DNA of 64,000 bases. Source: Paenibacillus amylolyticus (GTDB taxonomy: Bacteria; Bacillota; Bacilli; Paenibacillales; Paenibacillaceae). Below the pieces are notes generated by a model, which ran no database searches, was not told where the DNA came from, and saw only the letters and a program-made list of their open reading frames with translations. Each line of letters starts with the position of its first letter. The first letter of the stretch is position 1. The DNA lies in NCBI RefSeq assembly GCF_003719335.1, contig NZ_RIAS01000002.1, positions 124,001 to 188,000 of the forward strand, in the 5' to 3' direction. A program made the position numbers and the translations under genes. This document shows, in pieces, positions 26,038-34,871 of the stretch.

Positions 26038-26397
26038 ATGAGAAGGACTTTTGTATTGATTCTGACTTCTATGCTGTTACTTGTGGCATGCTCAAATTCA
26101 GGGCATAATGAACTTCAAAGTTGGGCATTTGATGTCGTAACTTGGAAGAATGGGGTTTACAAGGTGACAACTGACACTGTTCCTACAACTGATGTGGAAA
26201 TCGAGATTGGAACAATTAAAAAACACTCTACAAATGAGAGCGATAAATTACCAAATCTGTTCTCTAACAAGTATAAAAAAGGGACAAAATTATTTAAAGT
26301 AAAAAATGTAGAGACAAACGATTATATTGCAGTAGAAGATAATGAGACTTACTATAGAGCAGTAAAGATGGATGGAATGAATACAGAAGCCGATTAA
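26038..26397 (+). CDS. Small lipoprotein
   Basis: 119 residues from the ATG 6-7 nt after GTGGGAGG. Leader MRRTFVLILTSMLLLVAC is a lipoprotein signal with the lipobox cysteine at 18. The mature part is short and beta-rich (FDVVTWKNGVYKVTTDTV, KGTKLFKVKNVETNDYIAVE). It would sit on the outer membrane face; family unknown. It could protect against an extracellularly acting toxin of the cluster, but this is only positional inference. Confidence 0.6.
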   Translation: MRRTFVLILTSMLLLVACSNSGHNELQSWAFDVVTWKNGVYKVTTDTVPTTDVEIEIGTIKKHSTNESDKLPNLFSNKYKKGTKLFKVKNVETNDYIAVEDNETYYRAVKMDGMNTEAD

Positions 26398-26417
26398 GGC
26401 GCTGTATTCATTCCATC
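26371..26417 (+). terminator. Inverted repeat enclosing the lipoprotein stop codon
   Basis: Perfect 15-bp arms GATGGAATGAATACA / TGTATTCATTCCATC with a 17-nt loop containing the TAA, then ATTTTAAG. The left arm is inside the coding sequence. Confidence 0.7.
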
Positions 26418-26457
26418 ATTTTAAGATGTAGATTCCTCTACAAGTTATAATTCAGAG

Positions 26458-26808
26458 ATGATCTTAAGATTTTGTGAATTTATAAGCTACTCATTAGTTC
26501 CCACTTTAATAATACTCACGTCCTCATTGATTGGAATATACTCATTGTCGCACATACGTATTTGGAAAGAGGATAGGCACTACATTACTTTAAACAAAGA
26601 AGGTTTATCTTACTTCATTCTGTTGAAGTGGATAAGCCCTTATTTTTTCCTATTGGGATTCGGAAAATTTATTGGTCAGATGCTGGAATCTGAGTCTCGG
26701 CAATGTGGATTAACTCTTCCAGTGGAACCACACCTTCTCGCACACCAAGCGTATAGTGGTATGCATACTTGGTTTCAGGATCCTGATAGACCCACATTAA
26801 TTCTGTGA
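26458..26808 (+). pseudogene. Truncated membrane-protein ORF running into the anti-sigma gene
   Basis: The first ~70 codons read like a real two-helix membrane protein (LVPTLIILTSSLIGIYSLSH, FILLKWISPYFFLLGFGKF). From ~26669 onward the frame merely runs antisense through the 3' end of the anti-sigma gene. No clear ribosome site. Best read as the 5' remnant of a gene cut at the right edge of the accessory region. Confidence 0.35.
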
Positions 26809-27643
26809 AGTCACCGCCGTATGTTCGCGCAATCACATCTTGCCCGTGAATTTTTATTTTACGACTGGTGGTGTTGAGATCCTCATCATATGAAGCGATC
26901 AGTGGTTCGTTATCCTTGTTATTCATAATACTTAGCGAGATTTCATTCTGTCCGCTAACGTAGGTCAAGGAAGTAAGCCAGAATTGATCGGTTACAGGCA
27001 CAGGCATTAGCGCATGATCCTGGCCAGAAGTTTGAGCTTGAAGGCGCAGCTCTTGAACCAGGGCTTCTCTTTTTTCATCGGAAAGCTCATACAAATCCTG
27101 TTTGTACTCCATACGCACACTAGCCTTCTGGAAAGCATATGTACGTGAAGCACCCGTAAGCTCTTGGGATAGCGGCATGCCTGGGACATGAAGCATCTGG
27201 TTTAATTTCTCAAAATTCTCAACGATAAGCGGATTCGCTCGGATATCCACGATGTGCTCAGGATTATTCGGTACCACGTAGATCATTGCGGCTTCACCGG
27301 GTTTGATCTCATTCATCCAGATTTCGTTCATACGTTCCATGCGTTTCTGCTCTTGTTCCGATGGATGGGGTACAGGATCAGCAGATAGTGGTTTTTCTTC
27401 CAAAAGCACATCCCCATTGTCGGTGAATAACGACTGATAGTTCATCGCCGCAAATCCGGTGGAAGCTGTGAGCAACAGGCCGACAACGAGCAGGATGCCA
27501 ATGCGATGTTTCACGATGAAACGTTCTTTCGGTACGGATTCTTTATTAATTTGGCTCATGATCCGATCTTGCAAGGTGGTACCGGAAGGTTCAACTTTTT
27601 GAAATAGTGTTTTTAGATCGTGATCGGGATCGTTGTGACTCAA
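26669..27643 (-). CDS. Transmembrane anti-sigma factor
   Basis: 324 residues from TTG 9 nt after GAGGAGG, overlapping the sigma gene by 53 bp (translational coupling). Upstream in-frame ATGs exist inside the sigma gene but lack a site. A short cytoplasmic domain (~55 residues) is followed by one membrane helix (IGILLVVGLLLTASTGFAAM) and a ~250-residue extracytoplasmic domain with VDIRANPLIVENFEKLNQML, EISLSIMNNKDNEPLIASYD and HYTLGVREGVVPLEELIHIA, resembling DUF4367-type sensor domains. By family knowledge it holds the sigma factor at the membrane until an envelope signal releases it. Confidence 0.8.
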   Translation of the reverse strand: MSHNDPDHDLKTLFQKVEPSGTTLQDRIMSQINKESVPKERFIVKHRIGILLVVGLLLTASTGFAAMNYQSLFTDNGDVLLEEKPLSADPVPHPSEQEQKRMERMNEIWMNEIKPGEAAMIYVVPNNPEHIVDIRANPLIVENFEKLNQMLHVPGMPLSQELTGASRTYAFQKASVRMEYKQDLYELSDEKREALVQELRLQAQTSGQDHALMPVPVTDQFWLTSLTYVSGQNEISLSIMNNKDNEPLIASYDEDLNTTSRKIKIHGQDVIARTYGGDFTELMWVYQDPETKYAYHYTLGVREGVVPLEELIHIAETQIPASDQ

Positions 27644-28190
27644 TTGGCATTTCCTCCTCGTATCTGACATAGTTTTTTCTAAACTTTTCAGCCGCTCTCT
27701 GAAATTTTTTCCGTAAATAGGCGGCATTCTGATTCAAAATAAGACTGATATCCTGGTAACTCTTATCCTCGACACAGCGCAGGATCAGCAAGCTGCGTTC
27801 CTCTGCGGATAGCACTGCGAGAGCGTGTAAGACATCGGGATTGTAATATTTGTGATCGATCGCTTGGTCGACATGATTGTTATCTCGGTCATTTTTGTAC
27901 AGGAAAGGCAGTAGCCTCGTAACCTTGCGCTTGCGAAGCACATCAATGGAGTGGTTGTAGGCAATCCGATACAGCCATGCTTCGAAAGGACGGTCGGGTT
28001 GATACGTGTGCAGTCCGCGATAGGCCTTCAGGAATACTTCCTGACTACAGTCCTCTGCTTCGCCGTAATCCCCCAGCATGTGGTAACAATAATTGAAAAT
28101 AAATTTCTCACAGCGGATGACGATCTGGGCGTACTTCTCTTTATTCCCTTGCAACACATCTGTGATAATCTGTTGAATTGGTTCTTCCAA
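27591..28190 (-). CDS. ECF-type RNA polymerase sigma factor
   Basis: 199 residues, probably from TTG at 28190, 5-6 nt after AGGGGGG; ATG 28208 would precede that site. Region 2: FIFNYCYHMLGDYGEAEDCS, QEVFLKAYRGLHTY and FEAWLYRIAYNHSIDVLRKR. Region 4: LHALAVLSAEERSLLILRCV and EDKSYQDISLILNQNAAYLR. The coupled gene downstream is the anti-sigma factor. An ECF-type promoter immediately upstream suggests autoregulation. Confidence 0.92.
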   Translation of the reverse strand: MEEPIQQIITDVLQGNKEKYAQIVIRCEKFIFNYCYHMLGDYGEAEDCSQEVFLKAYRGLHTYQPDRPFEAWLYRIAYNHSIDVLRKRKVTRLLPFLYKNDRDNNHVDQAIDHKYYNPDVLHALAVLSAEERSLLILRCVEDKSYQDISLILNQNAAYLRKKFQRAAEKFRKNYVRYEEEMPIESQRSRSRSKNTISKS

Positions 28191-28215
28191 GTAATTCCCC
28201 CCTAACATATAGTAT

Positions 28216-28243
28216 GACGGAATGAGAGATACAAAATGTGACA
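28216..28243 (-). promoter_or_regulatory. Candidate autoregulated ECF promoter, TGTCACA-N17-CGTC
   Basis: On the minus strand TGTCACA (28237-28243) and CGTC (28216-28219) are 17 nt apart, with the -10 box about 25 nt upstream of the TTG start of the sigma gene. The TGTCACA/CGTC pair is the promoter logo I recall for ECF41-like sigma factors. The encoded sigma lacks an obvious SnoaL-like C-terminal extension and instead has an anti-sigma partner. Confidence 0.6.
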
Positions 28244-28302
28244 GGTAGGATAAAAAAGAACATATAGAGAATAACTTTAGGCGCCCACTCGTTTGAATAA
28301 AA

Positions 28303-28329
28303 GAAAAAACACCCCGGAAAGGAGGTGTT
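28303..28329 (-). terminator. Rho-independent terminator for the lipoprotein gene at 28415
   Basis: Read on the minus strand: AACACC-type stem (28308-28313 with 28324-28329) followed by TTTTTTCTTTT. It separates the lipoprotein from the sigma operon. Confidence 0.75.
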
Positions 28330-28414
28330 ACAGTTCACAACATCTAAGATTAGTTTGTTTCAGAAATTACGATGAGTAACTCGTGATGAATGTAAAATGT
28401 TTATTGATTAAAAA

Positions 28415-29269
28415 CTAAGATGGGGGTGTCTCCCATTTATTAGACAAATTCGCTTTTATTTTGACCGCATCATGAATCTGGCGTTCGAACATCACTCGAT
28501 CCGGATCATCTGGGGCCTTGTCCATCATCTTCTTTACACTATACCCTGTGATCCCATCCACAGTTATCGTTCCACTGTTCTCAATAAACAAAAATGGTAC
28601 GTAAACGGCTTCGCCATTACTTTTAATAAACCAGGCATTCGCTGTATCGTCATATTCATGGAAATTCACCAAATATCCTTGCACATGATCCCAATCCTTT
28701 GCTTGTTCACCACTTTTCATATCAATTAAAAATTTCTCCAAATAGTTGATGGCAGCAGCGACCATCTTATCTTTATATGGTGAATCGCCATAATTAGGTT
28801 GATGCGGCTCTTGGATATCCATTTGAGTGTAATCTACAACCTCATATTTCTCTTGTGGCCAGGCAGAATCCTTCGGAAATAAAAGTGAATCACAGTAAAC
28901 TATCCCGTTTTTGAGTTTGAAATAAGCAAGCCATTCTTCGTCTTTTTTTTCTTTAGGGTTGATTGCATAGATTTTACCGTTGTAGTTTCGTATTTCTAAC
29001 TGGATGTTCTGCCCAATATTTTTCTCGAAAGCTGTAATATTCTGCCCTGAGTTTTCATGATTTGATCCTGAATTGTACCACAATTGATCATTGATATAAT
29101 TTTGCAGTGCTGCTTTGATCGCATCAAGTGTGTACCCTGCGGGCAAAATACTCTCAGATTTAGTTTGAGTCTCCTGTTTCTCAGAGGCTTGATTTGTAGT
29201 TGTACAGGAAACGAGTAACATTCCAAGAGCAAAGAATAGAAAAAGGCAGATTCGCTTCAATTTGTTCAC
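28415..29269 (-). CDS. Lipoprotein of unknown function, possible partner of the RHS/hydrolase
   Basis: 284 residues. Signal ICLFLFFALGMLLVSC gives a lipobox with Cys22. After a polar linker come ILPAGYTLDAIKAALQNYIN, FKLKNGIVYCDSLLFPKDSA, AAINYLEKFLIDMKSGEQAK and GYLVNFHEYDDTANAWFIKS. It is exposed outside the membrane. It lies directly downstream of the secreted RHS/cell-wall-hydrolase gene on the same strand, although a perfect inverted repeat stands between them. A surface lipoprotein would be a sensible immunity factor for a wall-acting toxin; no family is recognised. Confidence 0.6.
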   Translation of the reverse strand: MNKLKRICLFLFFALGMLLVSCTTTNQASEKQETQTKSESILPAGYTLDAIKAALQNYINDQLWYNSGSNHENSGQNITAFEKNIGQNIQLEIRNYNGKIYAINPKEKKDEEWLAYFKLKNGIVYCDSLLFPKDSAWPQEKYEVVDYTQMDIQEPHQPNYGDSPYKDKMVAAAINYLEKFLIDMKSGEQAKDWDHVQGYLVNFHEYDDTANAWFIKSNGEAVYVPFLFIENSGTITVDGITGYSVKKMMDKAPDDPDRVMFERQIHDAVKIKANLSNKWETPPS

Positions 29270-29293
29270 CTTCTAAATAAGAATTTTAATTTA

Positions 29294-29336
29294 ATATAGT
29301 GCAACAGCAGGGCATATCTCTACTGTTGCACTATAT
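29294..29336 (-). terminator. Perfect inverted repeat between the RHS gene and the lipoprotein gene
   Basis: 14-bp arms ATATAGTGCAACAG / CTGTTGCACTATAT with a 15-nt loop. On the minus strand it is followed by an A/T-rich tract (TATATTAAATTAAAATTC), so it may act as a terminator or attenuator. Confidence 0.65.
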
Positions 29337-29352
29337 AGTGAAAATAGATCAA

Positions 29353-30747
29353 TTATTTCGTATTAAAGAATATATTATGGGAGTTTCTTTTCGCTGCTGT
29401 ATTTAGTCTGGAATTCGATGTAATTGCAGATCTGGAAGTAGGGTTCTGGAAAACATCTGTAGTATCAAAAACCACGACAATATCCTTAATATCTACAAAA
29501 GTACTTCCACCATTGAAACTATATTTGATGCCTGAGCCTGTAGGTGACTTATCTTGGCTAACGCCTGTTAAAAAGTATGAAAGTCCTACAAAATAGAGTT
29601 GATTGGAAATTCCTGTAGGTTTTGTTATGAATTCATTATAGTCAGCTGTGCTAGAAGTAGTCAACAAGGTGCAGGCAATCCATACCGCATTGCTCCAGCG
29701 TGGAGAACTGGTATTCGGAACACGTGCATTTGTTGTACCACTGCTTCCACCCGTGAGGGGTTCAAAAGCGCCAGATTTAGTGGCTACTCCCCGATAGGTG
29801 CTGCCACCAAAGACAGAAGAATTTTGATTTTTTCGGTTAATCAAGACCCAAGCTACTGCATTTTGGTCTGCAGTCAAAACGGTGTTTTCACCATATATTA
29901 ATCGAGATAGTAGTTCTACATCAGATAAATTATCATACCATTTCGATGAGTAGGAGATTGATTTTCCAAAATCTGAGCTATTCATCAGACTTGTTCTCCA
30001 ATTGTGTATTCTGATAGCCGTATTATCTGAAGCCATAGCAGAGACAGAGTCATCTGTCATTGATCTCAGATGGTCCGTACCGACTATATATTTGTTATTT
30101 ACAGAATCATAGTATTGACGACCATTATAGTACCAACCGGTCTCGGCATCATAGTATAAAGAATGCAAACGGATTGGATTAATTACGCCAATGAATTCAG
30201 TATCTTCACTACGGTCTATCCATTTTCCGTTGCTATCTTGTCCTAATATATAAAGTGTCTTTCCATCCGTGTCATATTGATATTTTGCAACTTCATTTCC
30301 TTCACTGTCATTAATCGCTATAACATTAAGGTCATCATCTTTAATGTAATGATAGACGTTCTCATCTACAATCAGTCCATCGATAAGAGCGGTAGATTCA
30401 TCGTAAATAAATTGAATATTTTGATTGCTGTTGGACTCAGATATCAGTTGCGAGTCTTGATTATAGGTATAGTTGACGATATCATCGGGAATCTTTTTTG
30501 AAACTCTATTGTTATTAGAGTTATAGGAGTATACTATTTCCTGATCGTTTAAAAGAACCTTTTCTAGTGTTTGTCCAGTTTCATTTGTATTCCAGATGAG
30601 TTCCGTTCCCTGGAGCTTAATTGTCTCCTCATCTGAAGAACTAGCATAAGTGGGCATTGCTACTTGCCCAAAGAGAACTGAGGAAGCTACAGCTACCGAA
30701 AGAAAAAACTTGAATTGAACATTCATTTTTTTGAATTTTAAACGCAT
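29353..30747 (-). CDS. Secreted RHS/YD-repeat protein with SleB-like cell-wall hydrolase domain
   Basis: 464 residues. Sec signal FKFFLSVAVASSVLFGQVAM ends near PTYASS. Residues ~65-175 carry degenerate YD repeats (IVYSYNSNNNRVSKKIPDDI, VAKYQYDTDGKTLYIL). The RHS core-like block is LYYDAETGWYYNGRQYYDSV. Residues ~270-410 match the SleB/Hydrolase_2 fold: LLSRLIYGENTVLTADQNAV, AWVLINRKNQNSSVFGGSTY and GVATKSGAFEPL, where the Glu in the first block is the usual catalytic residue. It is very short for an RHS protein. It could be a wall-acting effector or a remodelling enzyme. Confidence 0.8.
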   Translation of the reverse strand: MRLKFKKMNVQFKFFLSVAVASSVLFGQVAMPTYASSSDEETIKLQGTELIWNTNETGQTLEKVLLNDQEIVYSYNSNNNRVSKKIPDDIVNYTYNQDSQLISESNSNQNIQFIYDESTALIDGLIVDENVYHYIKDDDLNVIAINDSEGNEVAKYQYDTDGKTLYILGQDSNGKWIDRSEDTEFIGVINPIRLHSLYYDAETGWYYNGRQYYDSVNNKYIVGTDHLRSMTDDSVSAMASDNTAIRIHNWRTSLMNSSDFGKSISYSSKWYDNLSDVELLSRLIYGENTVLTADQNAVAWVLINRKNQNSSVFGGSTYRGVATKSGAFEPLTGGSSGTTNARVPNTSSPRWSNAVWIACTLLTTSSTADYNEFITKPTGISNQLYFVGLSYFLTGVSQDKSPTGSGIKYSFNGGSTFVDIKDIVVVFDTTDVFQNPTSRSAITSNSRLNTAAKRNSHNIFFNTK

Positions 30748-31111
30748 TCTATTGCACTCCCTACATAGATATTGGTTTGAACTGTTAGGTGTACTAAGAA
30801 TTTAACAATGGCAAGTGGAAATAAAAGGTTTGATGATAGTAAGCTGGCCAGCTATACCTGAATAGGAATTATTGTAATATATACAAAATGTTCCTATTCT
30901 TATATGTTTACTATATCAATTCATAAATGGAATGTATATACAAATGAGAGAATAAAATTATTTTTTATTTCTATGATAAATGTAGTTGAAAGGTGTATGT
31001 ATGCCTATCATTTAAAAACATAAAAATCTAAATCATATGAAACTAAACCCGTTGTGATCACGTCTACCACAATAGAGAGGTTACCATTTGAAGATGAAGG
31101 GATGACATAGT
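30748..31111. other. Gene-free divergent intergenic region
   Basis: A+T-rich promoter region between the RHS gene (minus) and the stalk-domain gene (plus). It contains TGTATATACA at 30933-30942. No ORF with a ribosome site is visible. Confidence 0.4.
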
Positions 31112-31600
31112 ATGAAAAAATGGATACTGTTCGCTACCGCAATATGCGTTGTCACCGTGGCAGGACTTGCGTATGCATCAGCTGCCAAAGTAAGTGCAGC
31201 GGCGTCCACACCCGCCTACACCTTAACCGTGAACGGCAAAGAGATACAGACGAGTAAAACGGGACTGATGCCTTTCGAGAATAAAGGAACCGTCTTGGTG
31301 CCTTTGCGTGCGACGGCAGAATCTCTGGGGTATGAGGTGAGCTGGATCGCAGCGGATAAAGCCATTCGTGTGGAAGACCGCATCCAATCCGTTATCGTGA
31401 AAGAGGGAAGCAAACAAGCCAAGTTTACGGGCAAGTTGAAAGTCATCAATCTGACTCAGGATGTAGAGTTGCCTGTACCCGTTCAATCCAGAAAAGGCGT
31501 AACCTATGTGCCTGCTTCATTCTTTGAACCTTTCTTCAACGAGGTGGTTGTAAAAGAGGGGAACGTGTCCATCTCGGCGCAAATGTCGAGCATTCAATAA
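31112..31600 (+). CDS. Secreted copper-amine-oxidase-like stalk-domain protein
   Basis: 162 residues. Signal peptide WILFATAICVVTVAGLAYAS followed by one stalk domain: YTLTVNGKEIQTSKTGLMPF, GTVLVPLRATAESLGYEVSW and VTYVPASFFEPFFNEVVV. These domains (PF07833 type) have no oxidase activity and serve as wall-associated or scaffolding modules in Paenibacillus. Monocistronic, followed by a hairpin terminator. Confidence 0.85.
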   Translation: MKKWILFATAICVVTVAGLAYASAAKVSAAASTPAYTLTVNGKEIQTSKTGLMPFENKGTVLVPLRATAESLGYEVSWIAADKAIRVEDRIQSVIVKEGSKQAKFTGKLKVINLTQDVELPVPVQSRKGVTYVPASFFEPFFNEVVVKEGNVSISAQMSSIQ

Positions 31601-31688
31601 GGTTAAGCGAATGACAATCGATGTGTTTAGCTACAGTATGGGTTGACGTATGCGACATGTTCATTGAAACCCGATCCATCCAAATCCA

Positions 31689-31742
31689 AACCTTTGAAGA
31701 CTTCCTTCCCTTATGGAATAAGAGTCTTGAAGGTTTTTTTCT
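31689..31742 (+). terminator. Rho-independent terminator
   Basis: AACCTTTGAAGACT pairs, with a small bulge, with AGTCTTGAAGGTT, then TTTTTTT. The ORF that overlaps it (31621-31890) is not credible. Confidence 0.7.
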
Positions 31743-32101
31743 TTTTATCAGGCAGATTCCACCGCACCTTATAACACAACCAAACAGACTAAAGCATCTT
31801 AGCCCGTATATTACTAACGTAAAATACTGTAATCAGCATGTATATTACCTCAGCTTTTCAACGAAAATATGGAAGAAAATACACCATTAAGATTCATATT
31901 CCATAATCTCATTCAAGCTAGGGATTACGCATTTTCCCAAATGGACACATGTTTCAAAAAACGCTTCCAAAATTTCAATTCTGCCCTACCTTTTCGGCTC
32001 AGAAGCTGAGATAATGGGGATGGCTAATCCGATGAAGGATTTTAGACGACATAAGGGATAGCGGTTACATGCCGCTTGCATATGAAATGGGAGGAATAGA
32101 G
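31743..32101. other. Gene-free leader region of galK
   Basis: About 360 bp with no convincing ORF. A short TTCGGCTCAGAAGCTGAGATAA hairpin (GGCTCAG/CTGAG) occurs near 31998-32014. No riboswitch was recognised. Confidence 0.35.
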
Positions 32102-33391
32102 ATGACCACACAGGTAACAGAACTCATTCAATCAAAACAGGGACAGGCTTTGCTTGCGCAAATGTACGGACCACAGCATGTAGAGGAGCAGGGTGCCCGT
32201 TACGAGAAGCTGGACGCTTCGTTCCGGGAGCACTTTGGCGAGCAGGAGCATATGCACTTGTTCAGTTCCCCGGGCCGCAGTGAGATCGGCGGTAATCATA
32301 CGGATCATAACCATGGTAAAGTGCTCGCGGGAAGTATTACGCTGGATACGATTGCCGTGGCTGTGCCGACAGGCGACAACGTGATTACGTTCTACTCTGA
32401 GGGATATGACAAAAAGTATGTCATCAACCTTGCAGACTTGAAGCCTAACGCAGAAGATGACGGTACAACCGGATTGATTCGTGGTATGGCTGCGGGCTTT
32501 GTGGAGCTTGGTTTCAACATCGGCGGATTCAAAGCGGATATCTCCAGTAACGTATTTGCGGCTTCAGGTGTAAGTTCTTCTGCATCCTTCGAAATGTTGA
32601 TCTGCACGATCCTGAACCATTTCTATAACGATGGCAAGCTGGATGTCGTGACGCTGGCTAAAATCGGACAATATGCCGAAAATCATTACTGGAACAAACC
32701 GTCCGGCCTGCTGGATCAGATGGCCTGTGCATATGGCGGTCTGATCTCCATCGATTTTGCGAATCCGGCTGAACCTGTGATTGAGCCTGTGGAGTGGAAT
32801 TTCCAAGAAAACGGATATTCCTTGGTCATCGTGAATACAGGCGGCAACCATGCCGACCTGACAGAAGATTATGCTTCTGTGCCTAACGAGATGAAAGCTG
32901 TTGCGAAAGCACTTGGCGCCGAGTATGTTCGTGAGATTTCAGAAGAAGATATTTATGCAAAATTGCCTGCGATTCGTGAAGCAGCCGGAGACCGTGCGGT
33001 ATTGCGTGCATTGCACTTCCTGGCTGAGAATAAACGCGTCGATGGACAGGTTTCCGCTTTGCGCGAAGGGCGTTTTGCTGATTTCTTGTCACTGATCACC
33101 GCATCGGGTAACTCCTCATGGAAATGGCTGCAGAACGTGTATCAAGGCGGGGCTTCCCGTGAACAAGAAATCTCCGTTGCGCTTGCCTTGACCGAGAACT
33201 ATCTGAGCAACCTTGGCGATGGCGCATGTCGTGTACATGGCGGTGGATTTGCAGGTGTTATTCTGGCGATTGTGCCAAATGAGAAGGCAGAAGAGTATAT
33301 GAACTGGATGCGCGGTATGCTGGATACGCCAGTTATTGTCGTTAATGTTCGTCAGCACGGTTCCATCTGCTTGAATGCAGAACTGAATTAA
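32102..33391 (+). CDS. galK: Galactokinase (GHMP kinase family)
   Basis: 429 residues from the ATG 5-6 nt after GGGAGGA; an upstream in-frame ATG at 32069 lacks a site. The galactokinase signature is FSSPGRSEIGGNHTDHNHGK, the GHMP ATP loop is NVFAASGVSSSASFEML, and the C-terminal motif is GDGACRVHGGGFAGVILAIV. It phosphorylates galactose at C1 (Leloir pathway) in the cytoplasm. The galT and galE genes are not adjacent. At ~430 residues it is slightly longer than the usual ~390, as in Paenibacillus-type GalK. Confidence 0.88.
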   Translation: MTTQVTELIQSKQGQALLAQMYGPQHVEEQGARYEKLDASFREHFGEQEHMHLFSSPGRSEIGGNHTDHNHGKVLAGSITLDTIAVAVPTGDNVITFYSEGYDKKYVINLADLKPNAEDDGTTGLIRGMAAGFVELGFNIGGFKADISSNVFAASGVSSSASFEMLICTILNHFYNDGKLDVVTLAKIGQYAENHYWNKPSGLLDQMACAYGGLISIDFANPAEPVIEPVEWNFQENGYSLVIVNTGGNHADLTEDYASVPNEMKAVAKALGAEYVREISEEDIYAKLPAIREAAGDRAVLRALHFLAENKRVDGQVSALREGRFADFLSLITASGNSSWKWLQNVYQGGASREQEISVALALTENYLSNLGDGACRVHGGGFAGVILAIVPNEKAEEYMNWMRGMLDTPVIVVNVRQHGSICLNAELN

Positions 33392-33430
33392 TCAGGCTTG
33401 ACTATAGCTATAAAAAGACAGAATAAATTC

Positions 33431-33475
33431 AAAAGCGGACTCGGGTAGGATATTCCTTCCTGAGTCCGCTTTTTG
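33431..33475 (+). terminator. Strong rho-independent terminator
   Basis: AAAAGCGGACTCGGG pairs with CCTGAGTCCGCTTTT, then T's; it lies between galK and the convergent MFS gene. Confidence 0.88.
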
Positions 33476-33581
33476 TTTTAAGATCGAGATCCACGAATAG
33501 TCTCATGCAACAACGTTGAGATTGTCATTGTTTTGGAAGGATTCGGATCAACGATATGTTTATACTGACGATTGCTGCTGT

Positions 33582-34871
33582 TTACTGCTCAGCTACATTG
33601 CGCATTTTGGAAGCAAACAGGAAGCAAGCAAGGATGTAAACCACACTAAGTAACAGATAAGGCAATTGCAGCGAGAACAAACGGTCGAAAAAGGTTTCGC
33701 TCACACGAACGAGTAATCCGCCCAGCAAGGTGCCGATTGCACTGATACCAAAGGACAGGAAACGGAATACACTGCCTACACGTCCGAGCAGTTCGTTTGG
33801 AACGGAGCGCTGCAGGATCGACGAACGCACCACGTTATAGACAACAATGAAAAAGGCTGCGCAAAAGTACAGGCCGCCGACCACATACGAATTGGACGTC
33901 AGGCCAACAGCCCCATAGAGCAGACCCATCGACAGGATGGAAAGCAGAATGAGCTGCTTGGAACTCCACCGTTTCCGCATATAAGCCACAGCCTGACTGC
34001 CCAGAATACTGCCGATGGTCGCAATGGAAATCAGAATACCGAAGGCATACGCTTCCAACCGTAATACTTCACGTACAAAGAAAATTTGAGTCACCAGAAT
34101 CATCGAGAACATTAACGTAATCGTTACCGACAAGATGGCCAGGCCGCGAAGAAAACGGTCTTGAAACACATACCGAATGCCGGACCACATCTCGCGTTTC
34201 CAATTTTTCAACGGGCGAGTTTCCTCTTCCGATTCATCCTGAGTCGTTTGTTTGGTAGTTTCGGCTGATGATTCCTGAACCTCGGATGCGTTTGATTCCG
34301 CGGGATGGAAGCTGCCGCGTAAACCCATGATAAGTAATAGCGAGAGTACAGCGGTTACCGTGTCGATAGCAAATGGGTAAACGATATGCATCGTAATAAT
34401 AAAACCGCCCAGCGCCACGCCGAGAATATCACTGGTGATCAGTTGCCCGGCAGTAAATTGGCCGTTGGCTTTTTCCAGCTTTTTCTCCTCCACAACCTGA
34501 GGAATAATCGTCTGCACGGTGCTGTCAAAGACAACGCGGCTTAGACCAATCCCAAACATAAACAAGGCAAGCAGGGGGATGCTGATCCAGCCTCCCCAGA
34601 TACATATCGTTAGGAACAATAGAAATATCATCCGGGTAAAGCTGGCTCCAACCAGCATATGTTTGCGTGAATATCGGTCGATGAGTACGCCAACCGGCAG
34701 GCTGAAAATCAGCCATGGCAACCGCAGGGCAGTCATCGTAATGGATGCATATAATGTATCCGTTGTTAGGGTGGAGACAAGCCAGGGTACGGCAGTGAGA
34801 GTTAATCCATCTCCTAGAAAAGCAAGGGAAAAGGCACCGAACAGCTTGGAGTAGTTTGATTTTGATTTCAT
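33582..34871 (-). CDS. MFS transporter (DHA3/macrolide-efflux-like)
   Basis: 429 residues with about 12 membrane segments. The first loop reads PVGVLIDRYSRKHMLVGA, the conserved MFS motif A (G-x-x-x-D-R-x-x-R/K). A central cytoplasmic loop (~190-230) is rich in Glu, Ser and Thr. The overall layout resembles MefA-type efflux permeases; substrate unknown. Monocistronic. Confidence 0.85.
   Translation of the reverse strand: MKSKSNYSKLFGAFSLAFLGDGLTLTAVPWLVSTLTTDTLYASITMTALRLPWLIFSLPVGVLIDRYSRKHMLVGASFTRMIFLLFLTICIWGGWISIPLLALFMFGIGLSRVVFDSTVQTIIPQVVEEKKLEKANGQFTAGQLITSDILGVALGGFIITMHIVYPFAIDTVTAVLSLLLIMGLRGSFHPAESNASEVQESSAETTKQTTQDESEEETRPLKNWKREMWSGIRYVFQDRFLRGLAILSVTITLMFSMILVTQIFFVREVLRLEAYAFGILISIATIGSILGSQAVAYMRKRWSSKQLILLSILSMGLLYGAVGLTSNSYVVGGLYFCAAFFIVVYNVVRSSILQRSVPNELLGRVGSVFRFLSFGISAIGTLLGGLLVRVSETFFDRLFSLQLPYLLLSVVYILACFLFASKMRNVAEQ

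Noticed and set aside
31621..31890. 89-codon plus-strand ORF
   Set aside because: Runs through the terminator of the stalk-domain gene; no ribosome site and no coding-like composition.
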